From Campylobacterales bacterium (lineage in GTDB: Bacteria > Campylobacterota > Campylobacteria > Campylobacterales > Sulfurimonadaceae), in assembly GCA_016938735.1 (NCBI GenBank), contig JAFGUB010000010.1:1-64000 (forward strand): a DNA stretch of 64,000 nucleotides, written 5' to 3'. The notes beneath the pieces were generated by a model that worked only from the letters and a program-made list of their open reading frames with translations, had not been told where the DNA came from and did not search any database. Both the position numbers and the translations under genes were made by a program. Of the stretch, positions 43,592 to 51,986 are shown piece after piece (positions within the stretch are counted from its first letter, which is position 1; every line of letters starts with the position of its first letter).

Positions 43592-45064
43592 TTAAGCCCG
43601 GCCTGAAAGCATGCCGTAAACGGTCATCGGTTTAAGTGCTTTGGTTTTGAGCATCCACCAGATCCAGCGCTCTTGCGTTGGATCAAGCGGGAAACTTGGC
43701 GTGGGTTTGTTGGACCAGTCAAATTCGGCAAGCATCACCGTACCAAGGCCGGTAATCAAAGGACAGACGGTGTAGCCGCCATATGCGGCAGGAAGCTCTT
43801 TTTTACCTTCCATCGCGGCAACGACATTGTCAACAAGGACTTTGTACTGTTTGCGGACACTGCCGCCGGTTTTGCCCATGGGTACGGCTACGATGTCGCC
43901 CAAGCCAAACACGTTTTTATATTTGACATGCTGCAAGGTCTCTTTGACCACAGGAAGCCATCCTTTACCTGAGCCGACCGGAGAGTTGGCAACTTCGCTG
44001 GGTGCTTTCATAGGCGGAGTGATGTGGATAAAGTCGTATTTCATATCCACATTTTCGGATCTCAAATTCATCTCATACTCTTCAAGAATGGGATCCCATT
44101 CCCCTTTTTCAAGCCAGTGTTTCATAAAGGTGGCGACTTTAGTATCTGTGTCGATACCAATTAAGTTGTGCTTGTAGAGCCATTTAAACCCACGGGTTTT
44201 GAACTGTTCCAAAATAGCATCGTGGTACTCTTTGACACCGAACATGTTATTTCCGTTTGGAAGGAAGGTGAGTTCGACTTTGTCACGTACTCCGGCCTCT
44301 TCTAGGCGTGCATGGGCAAGATACATGATTTTTTTCGGAGCCCCGCCACATTTGATGGCGGTACTTGGATGGGTGAAGAGTGCTTGTAGCTTTTCTGGAC
44401 CTTTGTGCGCCTTGGCTTGGGCAATCAACTCTTGAATCCCTTTCCAAGTATCGGCGGCACCGTCGGCAAAATAGATGGAGTAGACGCCGTTTTTGCCGAC
44501 TTTGGCTTTGACCGCTTGATTGTCGTCGCTTGATGAAGTGATAACGCCATCAAGTCCTTTGATTGCTGCATAATCAAGTACGAGTCCTGTGGCCACAATG
44601 AGGTAATCATAAGCTACTTCTAAACCGCCGGCGGTGACTACCTTGTTGTTTTCCGGATCAAAGGTGACTACTTTGTCCTTGATAAGGGTGACACCGCTTG
44701 GAACAAAATCATCGCGATTGTAAACAATGTCGGCTGCATCCCAGACACCTCCGCCCACTAGGGTTTGGCCTGGCTGATAAGAGACTGATTTGGGGTCTGG
44801 TTCAATCACCGTAATGTCGGGATTGGAGAGTTTGCGGGTAAAGAGCGCTGCGGTAGACATACCGGCGAGGCCTCCGCCGACGATGACGATTTTGCCTTTG
44901 GCATCAGAGGCGATCGCTTCGGTTGCGGCTGTTGTGGTGCCGATCAGTGTTGCTGCGGCTACCGGAGAGATGGCCATAAATTTTAGAGCGTCACGGCGTG
45001 ACATCTCATTTTGATGCTCGATCAGGGTTTCGAGCAATTCGTCGTTTGCATTGTAGTGAGTCAT
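43592..45064 (-). CDS. Tat-exported sulfide dehydrogenase/quinone reductase-like flavoprotein
   Basis: From ATG 45064 (AGGTGG upstream; the GTG at 45073 overlaps that box) the protein is 490 residues. It has a twin-arginine signal (M-S-R-R-D-A-L-K-F at 21-29), the FAD loop I-V-G-G-G-L-A-G-M-S, and C-G-G-A-P-K-K-I-M-Y-L-A, a segment typical of SQR-like enzymes. T-V-C-P-L near the C-terminus supplies a second candidate redox Cys. It should oxidise sulfide (or a persulfide) in the periplasm and pass electrons to the cytochrome encoded next. FccB and SQR are the two alternatives; the paired cytochrome favours a flavocytochrome role. Confidence 0.8.
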   Translation of the reverse strand: MTHYNANDELLETLIEHQNEMSRRDALKFMAISPVAAATLIGTTTAATEAIASDAKGKIVIVGGGLAGMSTAALFTRKLSNPDITVIEPDPKSVSYQPGQTLVGGGVWDAADIVYNRDDFVPSGVTLIKDKVVTFDPENNKVVTAGGLEVAYDYLIVATGLVLDYAAIKGLDGVITSSSDDNQAVKAKVGKNGVYSIYFADGAADTWKGIQELIAQAKAHKGPEKLQALFTHPSTAIKCGGAPKKIMYLAHARLEEAGVRDKVELTFLPNGNNMFGVKEYHDAILEQFKTRGFKWLYKHNLIGIDTDTKVATFMKHWLEKGEWDPILEEYEMNLRSENVDMKYDFIHITPPMKAPSEVANSPVGSGKGWLPVVKETLQHVKYKNVFGLGDIVAVPMGKTGGSVRKQYKVLVDNVVAAMEGKKELPAAYGGYTVCPLITGLGTVMLAEFDWSNKPTPSFPLDPTQERWIWWMLKTKALKPMTVYGMLSGRA

Positions 45065-45438
45065 GAGTTCCACCTGTTATTAATATAGGTAGCGCAGTGT
45101 AACGCGTCGGAGGTAAGAAATTGTGAAGTTTAAGATAAAAGCGCGTGACGGTTCATATGAATGTGTAAATAAGTGACAAAAATTACGTCAATTTTTTTAA
45201 AATAGCATAAAGATAGAATCGATGGGTTTTCGTGTTTTATAACGTCAGCTATATAAAAATGGCTTTTTTGATCGATTTCTATAACTAAACGAAATATTAA
45301 TACTTTATTAACCGCCTAAAACACACGATGCAATTGATATTGTGATACGTCTATCAAAAATTTATCACTATAAAATAAGATTATATTAAACTCTGCGGCG
45401 CTACACTTGTCGGGTAGTTTCACAACAAAGGAAGAAGC
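45065..45438. other. AT-rich divergent regulatory region
   Basis: No gene is visible. It separates the sulfide-dehydrogenase-like gene (minus) from the DUF3373 porin gene (plus). A TATATT -10-like box at 45382-45387 precedes the porin start by about 50 nt. GTGATA (45342-45347) and TATCAC (45363-45368) form an inverted repeat around the expected -35 zone and may be a regulator site. No TTACATGTAA copy is present. Confidence 0.45.
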
Positions 45439-46986
45439 ATGAAGAAATGGATTAGCTTGTCGGCAGTAGCCGCAGTAGCCACAGTAGGCCTAAGCGCCAA
45501 TACCGAATATCAAGCGCAGATCGATGCGCTCAACGCTAAAATCAAAAAGCTCGAGCAGTCACTGGAGCGTCAGGGAGAGACGCTTACCGAGGTGAAGACG
45601 CACGGCGCCAAAGACAATCTGAAATTTGACGTGGATTTCAGAACGGCAGTGGATTATCTTGAGTATGAGACGGTCGGCGGCAAAAAATATATCAACAACA
45701 ACTTGCTCACGAACCGTTTGTGGCTGGGTATGAAGTATGCGCCTAGCGATACGATGTCTTTTAACGGTCAATTGGCGATGCACAAAGCGTTCGGTGCCAG
45801 CTACGGTCAGCGCGGTACCGGTATGGGCTTTGACACTTTTGACTGGGTCATCAACGAAAATCTCACTGACGAAACCATCCGCCTGCGCGAAGCGTACTGG
45901 ATCTGGAAGCCCTCATACGGCGATTATGACTTCAGCGTCAGCGTCGGCCGCCGCCCTTCCACCAACGGCTATTTGGCTAATCTGCGCGAGGATGACCAGT
46001 CTAAATCACCGCTTGGCCACGTGATCAATATGGAGTTTGACGGCGCGAGCGCGAGCATCAAAAACGATCAGTTCTTACCTGGTCTTGCGTTCAAGCTCTG
46101 TTTGGGTCGCGGCCTCACCAATGCGGTAGGCTGGTCTAATCAAGCAACGTACATGGGTTCAGGCGGCATGGTCGGTAATCCGATGATCCCCGGTAACTAT
46201 GCTAAAGATGAGAGCAGTCTTGAGACGGTCGATATGGCAGGATTCATCTTTTCACCCTACAACGACGGACAGTATGCGATTGAGACCACCTATTACCGCG
46301 GCTTCAATGTACCGGGTATGTTCGCGTCACGCATCATGATGGATCCGCAAAGCGGTATGGCGATGCCCGATATGAACTCCATGCAGATGATGAGCGCAGG
46401 CGATATGGACGGTGCGGCGGTCTCGTTTAAAGCGGACGGTATCGGCGACGGAATTAGCGATTTTCTGGATGAGACGGTCTTCTTTGCGTCATTCGCATGG
46501 TCACGTTCTAACCCTGACGACATTACCCGCGCGATTCATAATATGGGTGACGGTTCATTCATGATGAACAACACCGCCAAAAGCATGCTCGGCAGTGAAG
46601 ACTCTGAGGCAGGTACATCCGTATGGGTTGGCTTGCAGGTGCCTAACATGCTCGGCGGAAAATTCGGTCTTGAGTACAATCAAGGCAGCGAATACTGGAG
46701 ACCCTTTACCTACGGTGAAGATACCCTCGTAGGTTCAAAGCTGGCAACGCGCGGACAAGCGTATGAAGCCTATTTCACTCAGCCTTTGATGGGTGATTAC
46801 TTCTCTATGCAAGTTCGTTATACGTACATCAATTACGATTACACCGGTTCTAACGGCTTCTTCGGAGACGGCGGCGCACCTACCGACTTGGGTGACGAAA
46901 TGGCAGTCGCCGGTATGGCTATGATGGGTATGGATCCGGTGGAAACCGCTCAGGATCTTCGTGTTTACCTTCGCTACCGATACTAA
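45439..46986 (+). CDS. DUF3373-family outer-membrane protein
   Basis: The 515-residue protein has a signal peptide (about 1-20), a coiled-coil stalk (I-D-A-L-N-A-K-I-K-K-L-E) and a beta-barrel with F-D-V-D-F-R, N-R-L-W-L-G-M-K-Y, and L-R-E-A-Y-W-I-W-K-P. It ends L-R-Y-R-Y with a terminal aromatic. The pattern fits DUF3373, a putative porin family that I know mainly from Campylobacterota and other sulfur or metal reducers. AAAGGAAG precedes the ATG. Lying divergent from the sulfur enzymes, it may carry their substrate across the outer membrane, which is inference. Confidence 0.82.
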   Translation: MKKWISLSAVAAVATVGLSANTEYQAQIDALNAKIKKLEQSLERQGETLTEVKTHGAKDNLKFDVDFRTAVDYLEYETVGGKKYINNNLLTNRLWLGMKYAPSDTMSFNGQLAMHKAFGASYGQRGTGMGFDTFDWVINENLTDETIRLREAYWIWKPSYGDYDFSVSVGRRPSTNGYLANLREDDQSKSPLGHVINMEFDGASASIKNDQFLPGLAFKLCLGRGLTNAVGWSNQATYMGSGGMVGNPMIPGNYAKDESSLETVDMAGFIFSPYNDGQYAIETTYYRGFNVPGMFASRIMMDPQSGMAMPDMNSMQMMSAGDMDGAAVSFKADGIGDGISDFLDETVFFASFAWSRSNPDDITRAIHNMGDGSFMMNNTAKSMLGSEDSEAGTSVWVGLQVPNMLGGKFGLEYNQGSEYWRPFTYGEDTLVGSKLATRGQAYEAYFTQPLMGDYFSMQVRYTYINYDYTGSNGFFGDGGAPTDLGDEMAVAGMAMMGMDPVETAQDLRVYLRYRY

Positions 46987-47000
46987 AAACACCCTAAACC

Positions 47001-47016
47001 TGTGCCTTCGGGCATA
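47001..47016 (+). terminator. UUCG hairpin after the porin gene
   Basis: TGTGCC and GGCATA pair (one G-U) around TTCG, 14 nt after the porin stop. The very stable UUCG loop suggests a real RNA hairpin. There is no T run, so termination is possible but unproven. Confidence 0.45.
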
Positions 47017-47032
47017 GGGCACTGCTGATTAC

Positions 47033-49681
47033 ATGTACCACAGAATTTTCCCCACTTTTTTAGCCGTACACGAACACTTCGTATCTCACCAAAACGATAT
47101 TATCTCGCTTTGGGTTGCCTCGCCTTCCGTTGATGAAATTCTAAGGCGCCACGCCATAGAGCCGGACTATTTTTCAGAACATTTCGCCTTACATGTATTC
47201 CGTTACTTCATGCAGGTGATCCGCAGTGAAGTGATGATCGGCGATTGTCCCGTGATGGGCCGATTGTTGGAGTATTTTAAAGACCGCGATGTCAGTGCGC
47301 AGGAGCTTTTTGTGATCTGCACCCATTTTCGCAAAGCGATGCTCTCATTTGCCGGCAGCCTTGAATCATCAAACGGGCTGCTCGCAGAGGAGATCATCGA
47401 TCTGTTCGATCAGAATTTTGCGGGCGTTCTTAAGCGCTACACCGATACGATTTTCCAAAAAGAGCTCGAAATTGCCCGCAACGTCAAGCTGCTCGATGAG
47501 TACAAACGCGCCATCGACGAGAGCGCCATCGTCGCCAAAACCGATACTTCCGGCACCATCACCTACGTCAACGACAATTTCTGTACCCGTTCACACTATA
47601 GCCGCGAGGAGCTTTTGGGGCTGCGGTGCGAGGCGCTGTGGGATGATCCTTCTTCGGTAGAAGAGATCAGGTCGTGTATGGGTAGAGGCGAGATCTTTCA
47701 CGACACCGTTGCCCTGTATAAAAAGAGCGGCGAACGCTGCTACGTCGATATGACGATGCTGCCGATCTACACCTTTGATGGCAGTGTCGGCGAATATATG
47801 CAGATCAGCTACGAAGTGACCTCCTTGATTGAAGCGACCAGAGCCGCCGTAGCTGCAGGCGAGGCTAAAGAGCACTTTCTTTCGAATATGAGCCATGAGA
47901 TCCGCACGCCGCTTAATGCGATTTTGGGATTTGTGGCGCTGCTTCAAGAGGAGGTGAGCAGCGAGCGGCATCGGCAGTTTCTCAATATTATCAGCAACAG
48001 CGGCGAGAATTTGCTTTCGATCATCAACGATATACTCGATTTTTCCAAGCTCCAAAACGGGGAGTTCACCATTGAACCCCGTCCCTTTAACATTCACGAG
48101 CAGCTCAGCAAGACGCTCGAAATCTTTGTACCGGCGGCGCAAGAGCGGGAGATTACGCTGCTAAGCTACTTTGATCCTTCGATCCCGCATATACTACACG
48201 CCGACATTTTGCGCTTGAAGCAGATCGTCTCCAACTTCATCAGCAATGCCATCAAATTTTCGCATCCGTATGCGCATGTGGAGGTGCGGGTCTCCTGTCG
48301 CGATGCACATCTGAATATTGATGTACGTGACTGGGGGATCGGGCTGAAAGCGGAGGATATTGAGCGGATTTTTGACCCGTTTTCACAAGTACACGCCAGC
48401 ATGGACCGCATCTACGGCGGTACGGGATTGGGGCTCTCCATTTGTAAAAAGCTGGCAGAACGCATGGGCGGTTCGATCAAGGTGGCGTCGCGCCTTGGCG
48501 AGGGGAGCACCTTTTCACTGGAACTGCCTGTTGGTGTGGGTGAATACTCAAGTCAGTATCTGTTTGATCCGACCCCCTTTCGCTCTTTACGCATCGGCGT
48601 GATCAGTCTTAGAGGGGTGCAGAGCAAGATGCTTGACTCGCTCAACTACTACTTCGATTTTTTTGGCTTTGAGCGCCGTGTGATTGCGCCGCATGAGGTA
48701 CAAGGCTACGGTTTACTGCTCTTTGTCGATGAGGAGACGACGCCTCATATTTTAGCGCTGTTGCGCAGTTATGGTATGCCTATGATCGCCATCATGAAAC
48801 ATCTCAGCGACCGATTCGATCAAGATCCGCAGATCACACCGCTTTTTTGTCCGATCTACTGTGCCAAAATTTACAACGCCTTTTTATCGGCGTTCCACCG
48901 ATCCAAAGCCGATGATGGTCATCGCACATTAACGGCACATCGGCGTTTCAGCGGGCATCTTTTGGTGGCAGAAGACAATGAAGCCAATCAGGAGTTGATC
49001 AGAGCGATGCTTGAGCGTTATGGCCTTAGCTGCCGGATCGTCTCAAACGGTGATGATGCGGTGAGGGCGTATGAGCGGGAGGATTTTGATCTGGTCTTGA
49101 TGGATGAGCAGATGCCGCTTAAAAACGGGCTTGAGGCGATGCGAGAGATGAAAGCCCTGCATCTGCGGTCGGATGGAGCGCATGCGCCGATCGTCGCGCT
49201 GACCGCCAATGTCATCAAAGGGGCTAAAGAGCGCGCTTTGATGGCCGGATATGACGCTTTTTTGGGTAAACCGGTGGTGGCAAAAGAGATGGAGCGCATC
49301 TTTGATCTCTACCTCAAGCAAGAGCCTTCGAGTGCACCGTTTTGTCTTGCGGTGCAACCGTCGGATGAACGGATTGATTATGCCGATTTGTGTGAGACGC
49401 TGCAACTTGAAGCTGATGCGATCCAGACGCTTTTGGAAGTCTATGCGCGTAAGATGCGCGACACGCTCCCCAAGTTGGAGGCAGCAACAGCGCAATGCGA
49501 CTACAAAGCGGTTGCAAAGCTGGCCCACACGCTTCGCGGATCGAGCGCCAATTTTCGTTTTGAAGAGGTGGTGCAGCTTTTGGGGGTGATCGAGGAGAGC
49601 GCGGCAGCGGGGGATACGCAGTTCGCCTATGAAGAGGCGATAGCGGTGCTTAGAGAGCGTTTTGAGGCGCTGGGGCTTTAG
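47033..49681 (+). CDS. Hybrid sensor histidine kinase with receiver and Hpt domains
   Basis: The 882-residue soluble protein has an uncharacterised all-helical N-terminal domain (about 1-155), a PAS domain (about 165-270), and HisKA with phospho-acceptor His at about 288 (M-S-H-E-I-R-T-P). A HATPase domain (D-W-G-I-G, G-T-G-L-G-L) and a degenerate receiver-like stretch (about 515-610) follow. A full receiver with Asp at about 691 (L-M-D-E-Q-M-P) and a C-terminal Hpt domain with His at about 832 complete it. It is a phosphorelay protein. The ATG lies inside a near palindrome copy (TTACATGTAC) and has no clear Shine-Dalgarno. The convergent response regulator gene ends against it. Confidence 0.85.
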   Translation: MYHRIFPTFLAVHEHFVSHQNDIISLWVASPSVDEILRRHAIEPDYFSEHFALHVFRYFMQVIRSEVMIGDCPVMGRLLEYFKDRDVSAQELFVICTHFRKAMLSFAGSLESSNGLLAEEIIDLFDQNFAGVLKRYTDTIFQKELEIARNVKLLDEYKRAIDESAIVAKTDTSGTITYVNDNFCTRSHYSREELLGLRCEALWDDPSSVEEIRSCMGRGEIFHDTVALYKKSGERCYVDMTMLPIYTFDGSVGEYMQISYEVTSLIEATRAAVAAGEAKEHFLSNMSHEIRTPLNAILGFVALLQEEVSSERHRQFLNIISNSGENLLSIINDILDFSKLQNGEFTIEPRPFNIHEQLSKTLEIFVPAAQEREITLLSYFDPSIPHILHADILRLKQIVSNFISNAIKFSHPYAHVEVRVSCRDAHLNIDVRDWGIGLKAEDIERIFDPFSQVHASMDRIYGGTGLGLSICKKLAERMGGSIKVASRLGEGSTFSLELPVGVGEYSSQYLFDPTPFRSLRIGVISLRGVQSKMLDSLNYYFDFFGFERRVIAPHEVQGYGLLLFVDEETTPHILALLRSYGMPMIAIMKHLSDRFDQDPQITPLFCPIYCAKIYNAFLSAFHRSKADDGHRTLTAHRRFSGHLLVAEDNEANQELIRAMLERYGLSCRIVSNGDDAVRAYEREDFDLVLMDEQMPLKNGLEAMREMKALHLRSDGAHAPIVALTANVIKGAKERALMAGYDAFLGKPVVAKEMERIFDLYLKQEPSSAPFCLAVQPSDERIDYADLCETLQLEADAIQTLLEVYARKMRDTLPKLEAATAQCDYKAVAKLAHTLRGSSANFRFEEVVQLLGVIEESAAAGDTQFAYEEAIAVLRERFEALGL

Positions 49682-49752
49682 GCTTCGATGTAGTAGCCGA
49701 TTCCCGAAGCGTTTTTGATAATGTTGGTGGGCAGTTTGTTGCGCAGCCGTCA
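49678..49752 (-). pseudogene. Severed C-terminus of the response regulator
   Basis: In frame with the response regulator but after its TGA stop, 23 further codons read R-L-R-N-K-L-P-T-N-I-I-K and end G-I-G-Y-Y-I-E-A before TAA (49678-49680). This is exactly the last strand, turn and wing of an OmpR-type DNA-binding domain. The TGA (49750-49752) occupies the place of a Trp codon (TGG). Confidence 0.75.
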
Positions 49753-50427
49753 CACCAGGGTGCGCACGCTGTTTTCGGTCGCTTTGTTGTCATCCCAGAC
49801 ATATTTGATCACCTGCTCGAAGGTGGTGACGTTGCCAAGTTGGGCGACCAGCAGGCGGATAAAGGCGTTCTCTTTGCGGGTGAGTTTGATCTTTTTGTTT
49901 TCAAAAAAGGTTTCGCAGACGCTGATGTCGAGGTGGTACTCGTTGCCGAAAGGGACAATGGGCTTGTCTTCGAGCTTTTTGGCGTAGAGGAGCTTTTCGA
50001 GGCTGCTTTTATTTTGGCGTAGCGTGTTGATGCTGTTTTGGCGCTTTTGCTCCTCTTTATGCCGATGCAGCGCCATCACGATGGTGGCGTGCAGGCCGCT
50101 GGGTTCAAAGGGTTTGATGATGTAGCCGTAGGGCTCGGTGAGCTTCGCTTGCTCGATGATGTCGTTGTCGGTATGGGCGGTGAGGAAAATAAAAGGTTTT
50201 TTGTAGAGCTCGTTGATGTGGGCAGCAAGGTCGATGCCGTCAAGTCCCTCTTGCAGCGAGATGTCGATAAAGATGACATCGGGATTGTAGATCTTGATCT
50301 TGCTGCGGGCCAAAGAGGCATCGTCGGTGATACCGACCACTTCGTACTCCTGTTTCTCAAGCGAGAGCCTGAGATGCGTTGCGGTGACTTCGTCGTCTTC
50401 AACAATCAAAACTTTTGTCTTTTGCAC
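49750..50427 (-). CDS. OmpR-type response regulator, truncated by a nonsense codon
   Basis: The protein has a receiver domain (V-E-D-D-E near 9-13, I-F-I-D-I-S-L with the phospho-Asp near 55, T-A-H-T and I-K-P-F) and a C-terminal winged helix of the OmpR class (K-L-T-R-K-E-N-A-F-I-R-L-L). It stops at V-R-T-L-V, just short of the recognition-helix end, because of an in-frame TGA; 23 matching codons continue downstream. DNA binding is probably lost unless the stop is read through or is a sequencing error. I start at GTG 50427 (AGAGGA upstream); a longer frame to 50532 adds unrelated residues. It converges on the hybrid kinase, a plausible partner. Confidence 0.82.
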   Translation of the reverse strand: MQKTKVLIVEDDEVTATHLRLSLEKQEYEVVGITDDASLARSKIKIYNPDVIFIDISLQEGLDGIDLAAHINELYKKPFIFLTAHTDNDIIEQAKLTEPYGYIIKPFEPSGLHATIVMALHRHKEEQKRQNSINTLRQNKSSLEKLLYAKKLEDKPIVPFGNEYHLDISVCETFFENKKIKLTRKENAFIRLLVAQLGNVTTFEQVIKYVWDDNKATENSVRTLV

Positions 50428-50481
50428 GTTGATCCTCTGTAAACGCTGTATGGATGATCGATGATAACAAAAGGTTGATAA

Positions 50482-50487
50482 ATTATA
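50482..50487 (-). promoter_or_regulatory. -10 box of the response regulator gene
   Basis: Perfect TATAAT on the minus strand about 55 nt before the GTG start, in AT-rich sequence. No consensus -35 is seen. Confidence 0.4.
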
Positions 50488-50579
50488 AATTATTATGTAT
50501 GTAAATGGCGATAAAATTGTGATATGTTTCAATAATTCACCTGTGAAGATGGCTTAACCCTCGCTTCAACCCCACGCGC

Positions 50580-50585
50580 TATAAT
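50580..50585 (+). promoter_or_regulatory. -10 box of hemN, next to a palindrome copy
   Basis: TATAAT at 50580-50585 precedes the hemN ATG by 29 nt. An exact TTACATGTAA copy (50596-50605) lies in the short leader, just after the expected transcription start. No Shine-Dalgarno is obvious between the palindrome and the ATG. Confidence 0.45.
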
Positions 50586-50614
50586 CGCAAAATCCTTACA
50601 TGTAAAGTAATATC

Positions 50615-51985
50615 ATGCTCGATTTTGCCAAATTTACCCAATACTCCAAGCCCGGACCGCGCTATACCAGCTATCCGACCGCACTGGAGTTTGGTAGCGC
50701 TTTTAGCTATGAGCGCTACATTCATAAGCTCGAAACCCAAGAGCGCAGCCATCCGCTTTCGCTCTACATTCACCTGCCGTTTTGCCGCAACGCCTGTTAT
50801 TTCTGCGGCTGTAACGTCGTCTTCACCTCCCGCGAAGATAAAAAAGAGCGTTATATCGACTACCTTGAGCGCGAACTCGACTTGCTCGCAAAGCATGTGG
50901 ATACGACGCGCGAAGTGATCCAGATGCACTTTGGTGGCGGGACGCCCACCTTTTTTGATGCGCCGCAGCTAGAGCGCATCATTGCGATGATTCGATCGAC
51001 TTTTAAAAACTTCTCGCGTGATGCGGAGGTGAGCTGCGAGATCGATCCGCGCCATATCGACGAAGCGCAGATGAAGGTATTGCAAGGTGGCGGGTTTAAC
51101 CGTGTGAGCTTCGGGATTCAGGATTTTAACCCCAAAGTCCAAGAGGCGGTCCACCGCATCCAGCCTTATGAAGCCACCAAAGCGGCGATGGAGCTGGCGC
51201 GCGCGTGTGGGATGAAGAGCGTCAATGTCGATCTGATCTACGGACTGCCGTTTCAGAGTCTCGCTACTTTTAAGGAGACACTTGAACTCGCCGTATCGCT
51301 CGATCCCGATCGCTTTGCGGTCTTCAACTACGCCCATGTGCCGTGGCTCAAAAAGACGATGCGGAAAATTGATGAGACGACCCTGCCGCGCCCCGATGAG
51401 AAGCTCTCTATTATGCGCCATACCATCGATTTTATGAGTGAGCGCGGTTATCAAATGATCGGGATGGATCACTTCGCCAAACCGCATGATGAGCTCTTTT
51501 TGGCCATCGAAAAAGGCGAGTTGCACCGTAATTTCCAAGGCTACACCACCAAAGGGGGTGCGGATCTTATCGGGATCGGGCTGACCTCCATCGGCGAAGG
51601 CGCGGCGGATTATAATGCGCAGAACTTCAAGGAGATGACGCAGTATGAAGCGGCGATTGACGCTGGGCTGCTCCCATTTGAGCGCGGTGTAGAGCTGAGT
51701 GAGGATGACAAGATCCGACAGTACGTCATCATGGAGCTGATGAGCAATTTCAAACTCGACATCAAGCGTTTCGAATCCAGATTCGGGGTGGTTTTTGCCG
51801 AGTATTTCGCCGATGCGATTGAAGCGCTACGCCCGATGGAGGCCGATGAACTGCTTGGCATCACCGCAGAAGCCCTTACATGTAAGCCCACGGGAACCCT
51901 GCTGATCCGCAATATCGCCATGCCTTTTGATGCCTACATGAAGCGCCATGCGCAAAACCAAAAAACCTTTTCCAAGACGGTGTGA
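50615..51985 (+). CDS. hemN: Oxygen-independent coproporphyrinogen III oxidase
   Basis: The 456-residue radical-SAM enzyme has the family's C-x-x-x-C-x-x-C-x-C motif at 57-66 (H-L-P-F-C-R-N-A-C-Y-F-C-G-C), G-G-G-T-P-T at about 109-114 and the N-terminal G-P-R-Y-T-S-Y-P-T trip-wire region. It decarboxylates coproporphyrinogen III to protoporphyrinogen IX in haem synthesis without oxygen, which suits a haem-rich respiratory bacterium. It is followed, one base after its stop, by the Fe-S CCG protein gene. An exact palindrome copy (51876) encodes Leu-Thr-Cys-Lys. Confidence 0.94.
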   Translation: MLDFAKFTQYSKPGPRYTSYPTALEFGSAFSYERYIHKLETQERSHPLSLYIHLPFCRNACYFCGCNVVFTSREDKKERYIDYLERELDLLAKHVDTTREVIQMHFGGGTPTFFDAPQLERIIAMIRSTFKNFSRDAEVSCEIDPRHIDEAQMKVLQGGGFNRVSFGIQDFNPKVQEAVHRIQPYEATKAAMELARACGMKSVNVDLIYGLPFQSLATFKETLELAVSLDPDRFAVFNYAHVPWLKKTMRKIDETTLPRPDEKLSIMRHTIDFMSERGYQMIGMDHFAKPHDELFLAIEKGELHRNFQGYTTKGGADLIGIGLTSIGEGAADYNAQNFKEMTQYEAAIDAGLLPFERGVELSEDDKIRQYVIMELMSNFKLDIKRFESRFGVVFAEYFADAIEALRPMEADELLGITAEALTCKPTGTLLIRNIAMPFDAYMKRHAQNQKTFSKTV

Positions 51986-51986
51986 G

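Noticed and set aside
47001-47016. The UUCG hairpin as a full rho-independent terminator
   Set aside because: The stem is short, with one G-U pair, and no T run follows. It is kept only as a low-confidence hairpin.
49750-49752. TGA decoded as an amino acid (alternative genetic code)
   Set aside because: Several genes here end in TGA, including many ATGA overlaps, so TGA is a normal stop. A point mutation or read error is simpler.
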